From Clostridia bacterium (GTDB taxonomy: Bacteria > Bacillota > Clostridia > Christensenellales > Borkfalkiaceae): DNA of 64,000 nt. The stretch's first letter is position 1, and each line of letters starts with the position of its first letter. The position numbers and the translations under genes were made by a program. Positions 8,919 to 17,191 of this stretch are shown one piece after another. The notes beneath the pieces are model-generated. The model ran no database searches. It was given only the letters and a program-made list of their open reading frames with translations, and had not been told where the DNA came from. Location of the stretch: the NCBI GenBank assembly GCA_017445995.1, contig JAFSRT010000023.1:80966-144965 (forward strand), in the 5' to 3' direction.

Positions 8919-10034
8919 CTATACCCCCTTCGCCGTTTTAAGTTTTTTCTTTTTCTCTTTGTCGGGTTTATCGATACCGAACGCTTCCTTACCGAAGAAC
9001 TTAAAGGTAATGAAACTGAGTATCGCCGATATGATAAACAGATAGCCCGACGCAGCGCCCGCACGCCCGTAGTGATATTCACCGTTAGACGGGAACGCCA
9101 AGTTATATATGTAGCAAGCAACGGTAAACGTCGTAAGACTGCCGTTGTGCGCCGTAGGTTTTCCGTCGTACATAAGGAACGGTATTTCAAACATCTGAAG
9201 ACCGCCGACAAGCGACGTAACCAACGTGTATAACGTAATAGGTTTTAAAAGCGGAATAGTTATCGAGAAGAACATTTTTACTCTTCCCGCACCGTCTATG
9301 GTAGCCGCTTCGTAATAAGTAGGGTTAATACCGAGCATACCCGCAACCAGGGTTATCATAGTGTAGCCGAAATAACGCCAGAACTGAATAAACGCAATGT
9401 AAACTCTCGCGTTGATAGGGTTAGCAGTACCGAAAGACCACGCGTCGTTTATTAGCCCAACGCTTTTCATTGTGTCCCATAAAATACCCGATTTTTCGCC
9501 CATTTGCTTAAATAAAAGCGCAACGGACGTAGCCGTTATAATGTTAGGCAAATAGTAGATAACCTTAAATGCACCCGTACCTTTAATCTTAAACATTGCG
9601 GAAGAAAAGATTGCCGCAAAAAGGTACGCCGCAACGAGTTGCGGAACAAAGTTTATCGACCAGATAAGTATGGTGTTGACAAGACTTGACCAGAACGCCG
9701 CGTGATGGAAAATAAACGCGTAGTTTTCAAAAGCAATAAACTGCGAAGTTCCCGCAAAGTCGGTCGCATAAGATAAGTCGGTTAAACTTATTGCCAACGA
9801 GTAGATTATCGGGTAGAGTTGAAAGATTATAAAAGCGAGAAAGAACGGTGCAATAAATATGTAGCCGTACTTACTGTAACTAACGCTTTTAAGCCTTATA
9901 TCTTCCCCTTTCTTATTTAAGTATTTACTGTTGTCTTCACCGCTAAAAGCAGCATTTGCGACTGAAGATTCTTCAGCCGCAAAACCACTTTCATTTGAAA
10001 TGAAGGATTCATTTTGTAAGTTAGTTTTTTCCAT
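8919..10034 (-). CDS. Sugar ABC transporter permease, MalF type
   Basis: A 371-aa permease partner of the adjacent MalG-type protein. About 55 polar, Ser/Glu/Asn-rich residues precede the first membrane span (YGYIFIAPFFLAFIIFQLYP), a longer cytoplasmic tail than usual. Six spans follow, with the EAA motif EAATIDGAGRVKMFFSITIP. The C-terminus is very basic (DKEKKKKLKTAK). It begins 12 bp after the binding-protein gene and together with it forms the core of a CUT1 importer, probably for xylo-oligosaccharides. Confidence 0.93.
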   Translation of the reverse strand: MEKTNLQNESFISNESGFAAEESSVANAAFSGEDNSKYLNKKGEDIRLKSVSYSKYGYIFIAPFFLAFIIFQLYPIIYSLAISLTDLSYATDFAGTSQFIAFENYAFIFHHAAFWSSLVNTILIWSINFVPQLVAAYLFAAIFSSAMFKIKGTGAFKVIYYLPNIITATSVALLFKQMGEKSGILWDTMKSVGLINDAWSFGTANPINARVYIAFIQFWRYFGYTMITLVAGMLGINPTYYEAATIDGAGRVKMFFSITIPLLKPITLYTLVTSLVGGLQMFEIPFLMYDGKPTAHNGSLTTFTVACYIYNLAFPSNGEYHYGRAGAASGYLFIISAILSFITFKFFGKEAFGIDKPDKEKKKKLKTAKGV

Positions 10035-10046
10035 TATTTCTCCGAA

Positions 10047-11450
10047 TTATGCTATAGGATTTTCCCCAACAGTTAAGTTCGTGTTAGTCGCAACGTAGTT
10101 CATAAAGCCCTGAACCGCACTCTTCTTTGCCAAAGCGGAATCGGTGGTGTCAAGGTTTATAAGTTGCGCGTAATATAAGCACCACGTTTTGAATTCTTCG
10201 CAAAGTTTCGCGTCGTGTTTCGTTAAGTTATCGCTTCTTAAAGAAGCCGCTACTTTATTGAATACTATGTAAGGATTCTGCCCGTCCGCCAAAACCTTGT
10301 GAGTTTTCGTGGAATCTGCGGCAAACTGTTGCATAAGCGTTTTGTTATTCATAAAGTCGCCCGTTTTATTTGCCCACGCGGTCAAGAATTCCGTGTTCGT
10401 GGTAAAGTAAGAAATGAGTTGTTTCGCTTCGTCAACCTTGGTGTCTTTATGGTTGATGATACCAAGCCACGTTCCGCCGTCGGTATAGTTCTGCGGACCT
10501 TCGCAGATAGCCCATTTGCCTTCGCTGTCGCCGCAGTATTTTTCAAAGTCGTAACTTAAAGAGTAAGAAGGCATTAAGAAAGAGAATACCTGACCGTTAC
10601 TCATATCGTTAAACCAACCGGTCGCCCTTTCTTGGTTTCTGTTGATATACGGGTCGTAAGATTCAACGTTGCCCCACTCGGTAGAAGTTCCCATTTCTAA
10701 TTTCTTTACGATATCCATAAGGTTATTTTCGCCGTCGTATAAAGAACTGTCGATTGCAAGCGTCGTTCCGTCACTGTCTATCCAGCTTTTTTCTCTGTTA
10801 GAATAGAAGACTTTTGCAGGAGCGGTGTTGTCGGAGAAAATCCTGATGCCTTTGCCGTGTTCTTCAAGCGCCTTACCCGTAAGCCCCGTGTATTTGGTAA
10901 CTATCGCGTCGTCAACTGCTTTTAATTGTGCCGCAACGTTCAAAACCCCGTACCACGTGCTGACCATAGCATGCATTTCTTCGGGACTGTTTACGCCGAG
11001 AATTTCTTTTGCCATATCTGCCCTGTAATACATAACGCCCGGGGTTGCCTGCCATGCGTAAGCAATGACCTTTCCGTCTTTATTCTTCGCAGCGTCTAAC
11101 GTACAGGTGTACATTTGTTCAGTCCCGTTCATATCGGATAAGTCCATAAAATATCCGCTTAAAGCGTATTCTCTTATATACTTCTGTTCGATAGCAACGA
11201 CGTCAGGAAGACCCTTCTTTGCTTTTAAGGTCATATTGAGTTTGGTCGCCAAGTCGTTTACTTCGAAAACCTTAACGTCAACCTTCGCGTTCGGATAAGC
11301 CTTCTTGTAATAGTCGTTAACCATCGTTTTAAGTTCGTCGGTAAAAGTCCAAACGACGAGATCGTTCGACTTTTTGCCGCAACCTACGAGTGAGATCATT
11401 GAGCAAACGGCAAGGATTGCACAAATAATCAAAGATAAAATCTTTTTCAT
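10047..11450 (-). CDS. Extracellular sugar-binding lipoprotein of the ABC importer
   Basis: A 467-aa family 1 solute-binding protein. The signal peptide ends in the lipobox SLVGC, giving a lipid-anchored Cys24 on the outer face of the membrane. The mature protein starts LVVWTFTDELKTMVNDYY, a typical beginning of the two-lobed binding fold, and contains the class-typical aromatic-rich pocket segments. It is the first gene after the operon promoter, as usual for the most abundant importer component. Ligand preference (xylo-oligosaccharides or xylobiose) is inferred from the operon, not from the protein itself. Confidence 0.92.
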   Translation of the reverse strand: MKKILSLIICAILAVCSMISLVGCGKKSNDLVVWTFTDELKTMVNDYYKKAYPNAKVDVKVFEVNDLATKLNMTLKAKKGLPDVVAIEQKYIREYALSGYFMDLSDMNGTEQMYTCTLDAAKNKDGKVIAYAWQATPGVMYYRADMAKEILGVNSPEEMHAMVSTWYGVLNVAAQLKAVDDAIVTKYTGLTGKALEEHGKGIRIFSDNTAPAKVFYSNREKSWIDSDGTTLAIDSSLYDGENNLMDIVKKLEMGTSTEWGNVESYDPYINRNQERATGWFNDMSNGQVFSFLMPSYSLSYDFEKYCGDSEGKWAICEGPQNYTDGGTWLGIINHKDTKVDEAKQLISYFTTNTEFLTAWANKTGDFMNNKTLMQQFAADSTKTHKVLADGQNPYIVFNKVAASLRSDNLTKHDAKLCEEFKTWCLYYAQLINLDTTDSALAKKSAVQGFMNYVATNTNLTVGENPIA

Positions 11451-11501
11451 AATTACACCTCATTTTTTAATTTGCAACAATAAGCAAATTGCACAACAAT
11501 T

Positions 11502-11515
11502 TGCAAACGATTGCA
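11502..11515. promoter_or_regulatory. Probable LacI-family operator of the xylan operon
   Basis: The 14-bp sequence TGCAAACGATTGCA is a palindrome with a central CG and one central mismatch pair, the usual form of LacI-family operators. It lies 12 bp downstream of the -10 box, where a bound repressor would block transcription. It differs from the CcpA cre consensus at two positions that should be A/T. An identical copy with identical spacing lies at 49841-49854. The adjacent LacI-type regulator is the obvious candidate ligand. Confidence 0.75.
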
Positions 11516-11527
11516 TAGTTTTTAATA

Positions 11528-11556
11528 ATTTTATCATACGAAAGCCCGTCTGTCAA
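11528..11556 (-). promoter_or_regulatory. Sigma-A-like promoter of the xylan operon
   Basis: On the minus strand TTGACA (11551-11556) is followed after 17 bp by TAAAAT (11528-11533). It reads toward the sugar-binding lipoprotein gene. The upstream stretch AATTTTTAAATAGGTATTG is closely matched upstream of the second operator-bearing promoter near 49.9 kb. Confidence 0.8.
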
Positions 11557-11627
11557 TACCTATTTAAAAATTTTTTGCTTTTTTTATTGGTTTTTATATA
11601 TATAATATATAAGTCAATCAAAATAAG

Positions 11628-11656
11628 GCGGGGTTGTGCAAAATGCACAACCCCGC
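11628..11656 (-). terminator. Terminator after the LacI regulator gene
   Basis: A 13-bp perfect stem GCGGGGTTGTGCA with a 3-nt loop, followed on the minus strand by CTTATTTTGATT. It separates the regulator gene from the xylan operon promoter, so the regulator is its own transcription unit. Confidence 0.75.
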
Positions 11657-11677
11657 TTGAAGATTTTTCAGGTTTTT

Positions 11678-12694
11678 CTATTTTATCGTTCTTATACTTT
11701 CGCCGTTATAAATATCCGCGCCGATAAGCGTTAAGTGTTGCGGTTCTTCCCCGTTGATAAGCGAAATCATAATTTTCGCGCAGGTCTTACCAAGTTCCGC
11801 GACGTTCTGAATAACGGTAGCCATTTTAGGATAGATATGTTTAACGTATTCCAGCCCGTCGAACCCCGCTATCGAGATATCTTCGGGTATTCTTATTCCG
11901 CGTTCGTGCAGAACGTCGTAAGCCTTAATCGCGCAGAAATCGTCCGGCATAAAAATACAGGTCGGCACTACTTCTTTGGTTAAAATTCCGTCTATTACGT
12001 CGCTTACGTACGACATATCATAGTAATGCCCCGCGACGAGCATATCGGGATTAAAGTCCATACCCGCGCTTTCTATCGCTTCCTTAAACCCCGCTATTCT
12101 CTCTCGCGTAACGTAGATATCTTCGCCGTGAACGTAAACTATTTTTTTATGACCCTTTTGTATCGCAAGCGAAGTCAGTTTTTTCATAACTTCTCTGTTA
12201 TTACTCGAAACGTAATAACTGTTGTCCGATTCGTCGTTCTTAAACCCGTCCACCACCACGGTCGGAATATCGCTGGATTGCAGTTTTTTCATTTCCTTAT
12301 TAGAAAAATCGCCCGATAGCATAAACACGCCGTTTAAGTTTCTGCTCTTACAGTAGGCGACTAAATCTTCACCGCTGTCGACAAGGTGTTTTGAAAGCAC
12401 CGTTACGTCGAACTTATTCTTGCCTATTTCGTTGATAAAATTATTGAGTATGCCCGAAAACAGGTTATGCGAAAACCCCAACTCTTCGCCCGCAAACGTG
12501 ATTACGCCGAAGTTATAGAACTTATTATTTTTAAGGCTTTTTGCAGTCAGATTAGGAATATACCCTAATTTTTCCACAACGCTTTTGATTTTCGTTTTAG
12601 AGTGCTTTGGGATAAGGTCGCTATCGGCAAGCGCACGGCTTACCGTCGAAACGGAAAATCCGCTTTCCCTTGCAACGTCTTTTATAGTTACCAT
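11678..12694 (-). CDS. LacI-family transcriptional regulator, probable xylan-operon repressor
   Basis: A 338-aa regulator with the N-terminal LacI helix-turn-helix (VTIKDVARESGFSVSTVSRAL, quoted in part) and hinge (YIPNLTAKSLKNNK), followed by a periplasmic-binding-like ligand domain (about 60-338). It is encoded directly upstream of the xylan operon on the same strand, but separated from it by a terminator and a new promoter. Its own promoter region holds inverted repeats overlapping the -10, consistent with autoregulation. The expected effector is a xylo-oligosaccharide or xylose, an inference from location. It is the best candidate to bind both TGCAAACGATTGCA sites in the window. Confidence 0.9.
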   Translation of the reverse strand: MVTIKDVARESGFSVSTVSRALADSDLIPKHSKTKIKSVVEKLGYIPNLTAKSLKNNKFYNFGVITFAGEELGFSHNLFSGILNNFINEIGKNKFDVTVLSKHLVDSGEDLVAYCKSRNLNGVFMLSGDFSNKEMKKLQSSDIPTVVVDGFKNDESDNSYYVSSNNREVMKKLTSLAIQKGHKKIVYVHGEDIYVTRERIAGFKEAIESAGMDFNPDMLVAGHYYDMSYVSDVIDGILTKEVVPTCIFMPDDFCAIKAYDVLHERGIRIPEDISIAGFDGLEYVKHIYPKMATVIQNVAELGKTCAKIMISLINGEEPQHLTLIGADIYNGESIRTIK

Positions 12695-12716
12695 TTTTAA
12701 CCTACCTGTAATTTAT

Positions 12717-12759
12717 ATTACAACGATATTATTGTAATACATATTAAAAAAATTGTCAA
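12717..12759 (-). promoter_or_regulatory. Promoter and inverted repeat upstream of the LacI regulator
   Basis: TTGACA (12754-12759), 17 bp, then TACAAT (12731-12736) on the minus strand. The inverted repeat ATTACAA-8 nt-TTGTAAT (12717-12738) overlaps the -10 box, and a second small repeat TGTAAT-TTAT-ATTACA lies next to it. This fits autorepression, but the sequence differs from the TGCAAACGATTGCA operator, so another protein might bind. Confidence 0.65.
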
Positions 12760-12801
12760 TATTCGTTGATATTATTTCCCCTTAAAACCCGCTTTTTTAT
12801 T

Positions 12802-12830
12802 AAAAAATCCCCCCGTTTTATCGGGGGGGT
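12802..12830 (-). terminator. Terminator after the cyclophilin-like lipoprotein gene
   Basis: CCCCCCGTTTTATCGGGGGGG hairpin core (described on the plus strand, 12809-12829); on the minus strand it is followed by ATTTTTTA. Confidence 0.8.
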
Positions 12831-12845
12831 TAAGTTTTTGTTTTC

Positions 12846-13742
12846 TTATTTTACTTTTATCGATTTAATTATGCAAGAAGAAGAAATCGCGTCCTTATCT
12901 TTATTATATACGGGAACTTTAATATAGCACTTATTATAAGTCGACAACTGATTGTCTTCCGCTTCGAAAATGCTGCCAGAAAAATCTTCGTCTTCTTCTA
13001 TCTTTTTATCGAAATCGGCTTTTAACATACAGTTATAGGTAAGCCCGTTATTGAGTTCGCCGTCGACAGCGTATTCACCCGTATAGAAAACCGCGTATTC
13101 TTCGTACTTTTCGCTATCCGAAGTCTTAACGGTGTTCTTGATAAGTTCCCACGTCGCGATATTGTCGGAATCGTTTTCCAAATCGAACTGTGCAAATATG
13201 CAGAAATAATCGTCGTAACCCGCAACCGCCGTATCGTCCGTCGGCATATACCAAGTAGCCCTGCCCGAAGAACGGGAATCGTCGCTTACTTTATAGTTGC
13301 CGTTATAAAACCCTCTCCAAAGCCCTATCGCGCCTTCGCTGTTTTTTAGGTCTGAACCCTTAACGCCCGCAGAAGTAAACTCACCTTTAATAGAAGGTTT
13401 TAAAAGATTGTTTGCGTCGACGTTCTGAACGAGAGTTTTATTAGTAAACTTAAAGTCGCCTATCATAATCTGGTCGCTATAACTTTCGTTGATATAGAAA
13501 GTCGCGCCGTCGTAATAGTTTTCTTTTGCGTAAGACGTAATAGCGTCCACAGTGTTCGGCGCAAGATGACGGTAAAGTTTAACGGTTAAGGTTTTGTCTT
13601 CGATTTTTTCCGAAGTCGTACTGTAAACGCCGACCGTTATTTCCATAGTCTTGATATCTTCGCACGCGGTAAACGAAAAGGCGCAAAGAACAAGCATTAT
13701 AAGAACGAACAAATTCGCAAATGTTTTTGTTAAGCGTTTCAT
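12846..13742 (-). CDS. Cyclophilin-like lipoprotein, degenerate peptidyl-prolyl isomerase
   Basis: A 298-aa lipoprotein whose signal peptide ends FSFTAC, so Cys27 is the likely lipid anchor. The mature part follows the cyclophilin order: a strand LTVKLYRHLAPNTVDAI (the usual 'LYP..AP.TV.NF' region), then YYDGATFYI, GDF, a region around KGSDLKNSEGAIGLWR, and the 'FCIFAQF' strand matching the cyclophilin 'SQFFI..' core. The catalytic FHR motif is replaced by FYI and the loops are longer, so isomerase activity is doubtful. The start is placed at the ATG at 13742, which has GGAG six bases upstream; an in-frame GTG lies four codons before. It stands alone between two terminators. A role in folding or binding exported proteins is possible. 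Confidence 0.7.
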   Translation of the reverse strand: MKRLTKTFANLFVLIMLVLCAFSFTACEDIKTMEITVGVYSTTSEKIEDKTLTVKLYRHLAPNTVDAITSYAKENYYDGATFYINESYSDQIMIGDFKFTNKTLVQNVDANNLLKPSIKGEFTSAGVKGSDLKNSEGAIGLWRGFYNGNYKVSDDSRSSGRATWYMPTDDTAVAGYDDYFCIFAQFDLENDSDNIATWELIKNTVKTSDSEKYEEYAVFYTGEYAVDGELNNGLTYNCMLKADFDKKIEEDEDFSGSIFEAEDNQLSTYNKCYIKVPVYNKDKDAISSSCIIKSIKVK

Positions 13743-13865
13743 ATCTTTCTCCACTTATGATTTCTATTTATTATTTTACTAATAAAAACGCCCGTTGTCA
13801 ATTATCTTTAACGTTTTTATTTTATAAATATCTTTTCGCCACGCAAAAATTAGCGTAAAAACGAA

Positions 13866-13896
13866 AAAACAGGCGATAATTCTCGCCTGTTTTTTG
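13866..13896 (-). terminator. Terminator of the ribosomal protein cluster
   Basis: Stem AACAGGCGA / TCGCCTGTT with a 6-nt loop, flanked by A-rich and T-rich runs. It follows rplL, the last gene of the cluster on the minus strand. Confidence 0.85.
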
Positions 13897-13912
13897 TGTT
13901 TTTAAGTTAAAA

Positions 13913-14284
13913 TTATTCAGCAACGACGGTAGCGCCTGCTTCTTTGAATCTTGCGATAATCTTATCTGCTTCTTCTTTAGTAGCATTTTCTTTGATAACG
14001 CCCAAAGATTCAACGAGTGCTTTCGCTTCGCCGAGACCAAGACTGGTGAATTCCCTAACTGCCTTGATAACTTCAATCTTCTTGTCGCCGATTTCTTTAA
14101 TCGAAACTTTGAATTCCGTTTTTTCTTCAGCGGCAGGAGCAGCGCCAGTGGCAGGACCTGCGGAAACTGCAACCGCAGCGGCAGCGCTTACACCGAATTC
14201 TTCTTCTAATGCTTTTACTAAATCGTTGAGTTCAACGATAGTCATACCCTTAACTTCTTCTAATATTTTTTGAATATCAGCCAT
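13913..14284 (-). CDS. rplL: 50S ribosomal protein L7/L12
   Basis: A 123-aa stalk protein that recruits translation factors to the ribosome. The N-terminal dimerisation helix ([20 protein letters not shown]), the Ala-rich hinge (about 37-55) and the C-terminal factor-binding domain ([20 protein letters not shown] on) are complete. The start is the ATG at 14284, with GGAGG seven bases upstream, not the in-frame TTG five codons earlier. It lies 57 bp after rplJ, as in nearly all bacteria, and ends the cluster. Confidence 0.97.
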   Translation of the reverse strand: MADIQKILEEVKGMTIVELNDLVKALEEEFGVSAAAAVAVSAGPATGAAPAAEEKTEFKVSIKEIGDKKIEVIKAVREFTSLGLGEAKALVESLGVIKENATKEEADKIIARFKEAGATVVAE

Positions 14285-14341
14285 TTTTTTATCCTCCAAT
14301 AATAATTCTTTAATTTGATTTTAATTTTTTAATTCGTTTGT

Positions 14342-14833
14342 TTACGCTTGCTGTTTATCTGCAATAGCCTTGATAACGCGTGCAAAACTCGATACAGGCC
14401 CTTGTAATACCGTAAGCAACATAGCGATAAGCGTTTCTTTCGACGGAATACTTGCAAGTGCTTTAACTCCGTTTGCGTCTACCTTACTTCCGTCGATATA
14501 CGCACTCTTAATCGAAACTTTGTCTTCATACTTCTTTCCCGATTCAACGATAACTTTTGCCGCAGACGTTTCGTCCTGACCGAAAGCAACCGTCGAAGGT
14601 CCGTTTAAGTCGCTGTCAAAATCCGTGATGCCTAAATCGTTGAACGCACGGCGAATAAGGGTATTTTTCAATACTTTATATTCAACGTTGTTCTTACGGA
14701 ACTCGCGGCGCATTTCCGTGTCTTCCGCAACGGTTAAACCGCAGGATTTAACTAATACTACCGATTTTGACGCTTTAATTTTCTCTTTGATTTCTTCTAC
14801 TATCTGTTTCTTTGCTTCAAAATTTGCCGACAT
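14342..14833 (-). CDS. rplJ: 50S ribosomal protein L10
   Basis: A 163-aa protein that anchors L7/L12 dimers to 23S rRNA. The opening SANFEAKKQIVEEIKEKI, the LTVAEDTEMRREFR and the VLKNTLIRRA segments match L10. The ATG at 14833 has a strong AAGGAGG site; an in-frame upstream extension of 17 codons falls in the regulatory leader and is rejected. It forms an operon with rplL, driven by its own promoter and an L10 leader. Confidence 0.97.
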   Translation of the reverse strand: MSANFEAKKQIVEEIKEKIKASKSVVLVKSCGLTVAEDTEMRREFRKNNVEYKVLKNTLIRRAFNDLGITDFDSDLNGPSTVAFGQDETSAAKVIVESGKKYEDKVSIKSAYIDGSKVDANGVKALASIPSKETLIAMLLTVLQGPVSSFARVIKAIADKQQA

Positions 14834-14845
14834 ATTTAACCTCCT

Positions 14846-14960
14846 TATAAGAAATAGAAACGCCCTTACAGCCGAAACGGACATAAGGGCATTTTAATGC
14901 TTTTATATTCGCCTCGGTCGGTTCACGTAAAACGTGATTAACACCTACTGTCTTGGGCTA
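14846..14960 (-). ncRNA. Ribosomal protein L10 leader (autoregulatory RNA)
   Basis: The minus-strand leader before rplJ contains the sequence CCCAAGACAGTAGGTG, then ACGTGAACCGACCGAGGCG, the conserved core of the Firmicutes L10 leader. It is followed by a hairpin GCCCTTA...TAAGGGC near the start codon. The L10(L12)4 complex binds such leaders and lowers rplJL expression. Boundaries are approximate. Confidence 0.75.
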
Positions 14961-14978
14961 TTTAATTTTTACTTTGTG

Positions 14979-15008
14979 ATTATATCACTATAACCGACGT
15001 TCTGTCAA
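14979..15008 (-). promoter_or_regulatory. Promoter of rplJ-rplL
   Basis: TTGACA (15003-15008), 18 bp, TATAAT (14979-14984) on the minus strand, directly after the rplA stop codon. It gives rplJL a transcription start separate from rplKA. Confidence 0.8.
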
Positions 15009-15695
15009 CTAAAATTTAGCGTTAATTTTTACGCCGGGGCCCATCGTGCTTGCAACGGCAACGCTCTTTAAGTACTGACCTTTAGCGGCAGCCGGTTTCG
15101 CTTTAACGATTGCTTCCATAAGCGCTTCGTAGTTTTCAACGATTTTTTCTTTGCCGAAACTCTTTTTACCGATCGGGCAGTGAATAATGGCGTTCTTATC
15201 GAGCCTGTATTCTACTTTACCTGCTTTGGTGTCTTTGATCGCTTTAACGACGTCCATCGTAACCGTTCCCGATTTAGGGTTAGGCATTAAGCCTTTAGGA
15301 CCTAATACTTTACCGATACGTCCAACTAAACCCACCATGTCAGGGGTAGTAATAATTACGTCGTAATCAAACCAGTTTTCGGTCTGTATTTTCTGTATCA
15401 TATCTTCCGCACCGACGAAGTCCGCACCCGCGTTCTTCGCTTCGTCAGCCTTTTCGCCTTTCGCTAAAACCAAAACTTTAACGGATTTGCCCGTTCCGTT
15501 AGGTAATACGATAACGCCACGAACCTGCTGGTCAGCCTGTTTCGGGTCAACCCCTAAACGAACGTGAAGTTCAATCGTTTCGTCAAACTTTGCTTTTGCA
15601 GAGTCGAGAACGAGACCTACTGCGTCCGCAACGTCGTATAATTTTGCGGATTCTATTGTTTTAACGCTGTCTATATATTTTTTTCCGTGTTTCAT
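15009..15695 (-). CDS. rplA: 50S ribosomal protein L1
   Basis: A 228-aa two-domain RNA-binding protein at the L1 stalk, involved in E-site tRNA release. The motifs [20 protein letters not shown], the [21 protein letters not shown] region and the C-terminal STMGPGVKI are diagnostic (quoted within limits). It has a GGAGG site and follows rplK. L1 usually also represses its own operon, and a matching RNA motif lies just upstream. Confidence 0.97.
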   Translation of the reverse strand: MKHGKKYIDSVKTIESAKLYDVADAVGLVLDSAKAKFDETIELHVRLGVDPKQADQQVRGVIVLPNGTGKSVKVLVLAKGEKADEAKNAGADFVGAEDMIQKIQTENWFDYDVIITTPDMVGLVGRIGKVLGPKGLMPNPKSGTVTMDVVKAIKDTKAGKVEYRLDKNAIIHCPIGKKSFGKEKIVENYEALMEAIVKAKPAAAKGQYLKSVAVASTMGPGVKINAKF

Positions 15696-15709
15696 TTAAT
15701 TTACCTCCT

Positions 15710-15738
15710 GTGGTACGTTCGGGCGATTGCCCTCCCAC
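15710..15738 (-). promoter_or_regulatory. Probable L1-binding RNA motif before rplA
   Basis: The leader forms GTGGGAG-GGC-AATC-GCC-CGAACGT-ACCAC on the minus strand: an outer GTGG/CCAC helix, an asymmetric internal loop and an inner stem, ending just before the GGAGG site. The same layout recurs before rplK. An autoregulatory L1 target is the likely reading. Confidence 0.5.
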
Positions 15739-15746
15739 TTATATAA

Positions 15747-16172
15747 CTAATCTTCGACTTCAACACCCATACTTCTTGCAGTACCCGCAATCATACTCAT
15801 AGCGGCTTCAAGAGTGTTCGCATTAAGGTCAGGCATCTTTAACTTTGCAATTTCTTCTACCTGTGCCTTGGTAAGTTTTGCAACTTTGTTCTTGTTAGGA
15901 ACGGCACTTGCGGTTTGTAATCCGCACGCCTTTTTAATAAGAACCGGTGCAGGCGGAGTCTTAAGAATAAAAGTAAAAGAACGATCTTGATAAATAGTCA
16001 TAACTACAGGGATAATAAGACCTTCTTGGTTTGCAGTTTTAGCGTTGAATTCCTTAGTAAATCCCGGAATATTGATTCCGTGAGGTCCTAAAGTAGAACC
16101 AACCGGTGGGCCCGGAGTTGCCTTGCCCGCAGGCAGTTGAAGTTTTACGATTGCCGTAACTTTTTTAGCCAT
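15747..16172 (-). CDS. rplK: 50S ribosomal protein L11
   Basis: A 141-aa protein, the standard length for L11, forming the GTPase-associated centre with 23S rRNA. Motifs include [35 protein letters not shown] and the C-terminal GTARSMGV. The start at 16172 has GGAGG eight bases upstream; the longer in-frame ORF begins inside the leader and is rejected. It is followed by rplA. Confidence 0.97.
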   Translation of the reverse strand: MAKKVTAIVKLQLPAGKATPGPPVGSTLGPHGINIPGFTKEFNAKTANQEGLIIPVVMTIYQDRSFTFILKTPPAPVLIKKACGLQTASAVPNKNKVAKLTKAQVEEIAKLKMPDLNANTLEAAMSMIAGTARSMGVEVED

Positions 16173-16191
16173 AATTTTTTCCTCCATTAAC

Positions 16192-16237
16192 GTGGTAATA
16201 ACGTCGCACCAGTGTAAAAATTTAATACGACTCCCAC
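16192..16237 (-). promoter_or_regulatory. Probable L1-binding RNA motif before rplK
   Basis: The minus-strand leader pairs GTGGGAGTCG with GCGACGTTATTACCAC: an outer GTGG/CCAC helix and an inner GTCG/CGAC stem separated by an asymmetric loop. It shares TATATAAGTGGGAG with the rplA leader. Autogenous control by L1 is inferred. Confidence 0.5.
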
Positions 16238-16288
16238 TTATATACAAAGCGAATTATCTTCGCGTCGTACCTTTTTATATATTATTGT

Positions 16289-16843
16289 TTAATTGTTGTC
16301 TATTTTTACAGATACTTTTTTAAGTTGTATCAGGTCGACTTCAACGTCCGTCGAACGACCGAACATTTCAACGTTGACCATCGCTTTTTTCGCCGCGGCG
16401 TTAAGCGATAATACTTTTCCGACAAAACTCTCTAACGGTCCGTTTACTATCTGAACGCTGTCGCCTACTACAAAATCTATTGCGATATCTTCTTCGTCCC
16501 CCGTCGGAAGCCCTATCTTTCTTACTTCTTCGTCGGTAAGCGGAAGCGGTCTTCCCTGCGGGCCGACAAACCCCGTTACGCCACGGGTGTTGGTAACCAA
16601 GTACCAGATGTCGTTAGAATAAATCATTTTCAGGAAAACGTAGCAAGGAAATTTCTTTCTTTCGACAATTTTCTTTTTGCCGTTCGCTTTTTCTTCCAAC
16701 GTTTCTTCCATCGGAATTTCTATCGCAAAAATATTGTTTTGCAGATTGTTGTTTTCGATAAGTTTTTCAAGCCCGTCCTTAACCATTGCTTCGTAGCCGG
16801 AGTAAGTATGAATAACGTACCATTTTGCCTGTTCTGTTGCCAT
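16289..16843 (-). CDS. nusG: Transcription termination/antitermination protein NusG
   Basis: A 184-aa elongation factor that binds RNA polymerase and couples it to ribosomes or Rho. The N-terminal NGN domain begins AKWYVIHTYSGYEAMVKDGL and includes ERKKFPCYVFLKM and the NTRGVTGFVG loop; the C-terminal KOW domain contains VGDSVQIVNGPLESFVGKV. The second of two adjacent ATGs is preferred because GGAG lies six bases before it. It is in the usual place between secE and rplK. Confidence 0.96.
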   Translation of the reverse strand: MATEQAKWYVIHTYSGYEAMVKDGLEKLIENNNLQNNIFAIEIPMEETLEEKANGKKKIVERKKFPCYVFLKMIYSNDIWYLVTNTRGVTGFVGPQGRPLPLTDEEVRKIGLPTGDEEDIAIDFVVGDSVQIVNGPLESFVGKVLSLNAAAKKAMVNVEMFGRSTDVEVDLIQLKKVSVKIDNN

Positions 16844-16853
16844 CATACTCTCC

Positions 16854-17144
16854 TTACTTTACAATCAGTTTCAAAAGTTGTAAAAGACCGAAGTCAAACG
16901 CCGTGATAACGACCAAAAAGGCTAAAACTACGACGATAACGACGCCCGTTTGTTTAACGACCTTGGTAAAAGTAGGCCAAGAAACCTTTTTAAGTTCTGA
17001 AAAAATATCTTTTATCTTTGAACCCAAACGTTTGAAAAACCCGGGCTTTTTGTCTTTTTTAGCAGGCTTTTTCGACGTTCTTTGAACGTTTCTTAAACTT
17101 TCACCGTTCTTATTCAAAGTTTCACCATTAAAAGTTTTATCCAT
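16854..17144 (-). CDS. secE: Preprotein translocase subunit SecE
   Basis: A 96-aa subunit of the SecYEG channel. A basic N-terminal region (about 1-50) precedes the conserved amphipathic segment SELKKVSWPTFTKVVKQT and a single membrane span (VVIVVVLAFLVVITAF). The ATG at 17144 with GGGGAAG upstream is preferred over a start 14 codons earlier. It lies between rpmG and nusG as in most bacteria. The polar N-terminal extension before the conserved helix is somewhat longer than in minimal SecE proteins. Confidence 0.93.
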   Translation of the reverse strand: MDKTFNGETLNKNGESLRNVQRTSKKPAKKDKKPGFFKRLGSKIKDIFSELKKVSWPTFTKVVKQTGVVIVVVLAFLVVITAFDFGLLQLLKLIVK

Positions 17145-17191
17145 TATTCTTCCCCTATTAGGATAATTTACCGAAAAATTCGGCACGAAAA

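Noticed and set aside
11502..11515. CcpA cre site
   Set aside because: The palindrome has the CG centre, but two positions that should be A/T are C and G, and the identical copy at 49.8 kb pairs better with the adjacent LacI-type regulator. A cre role is not excluded.
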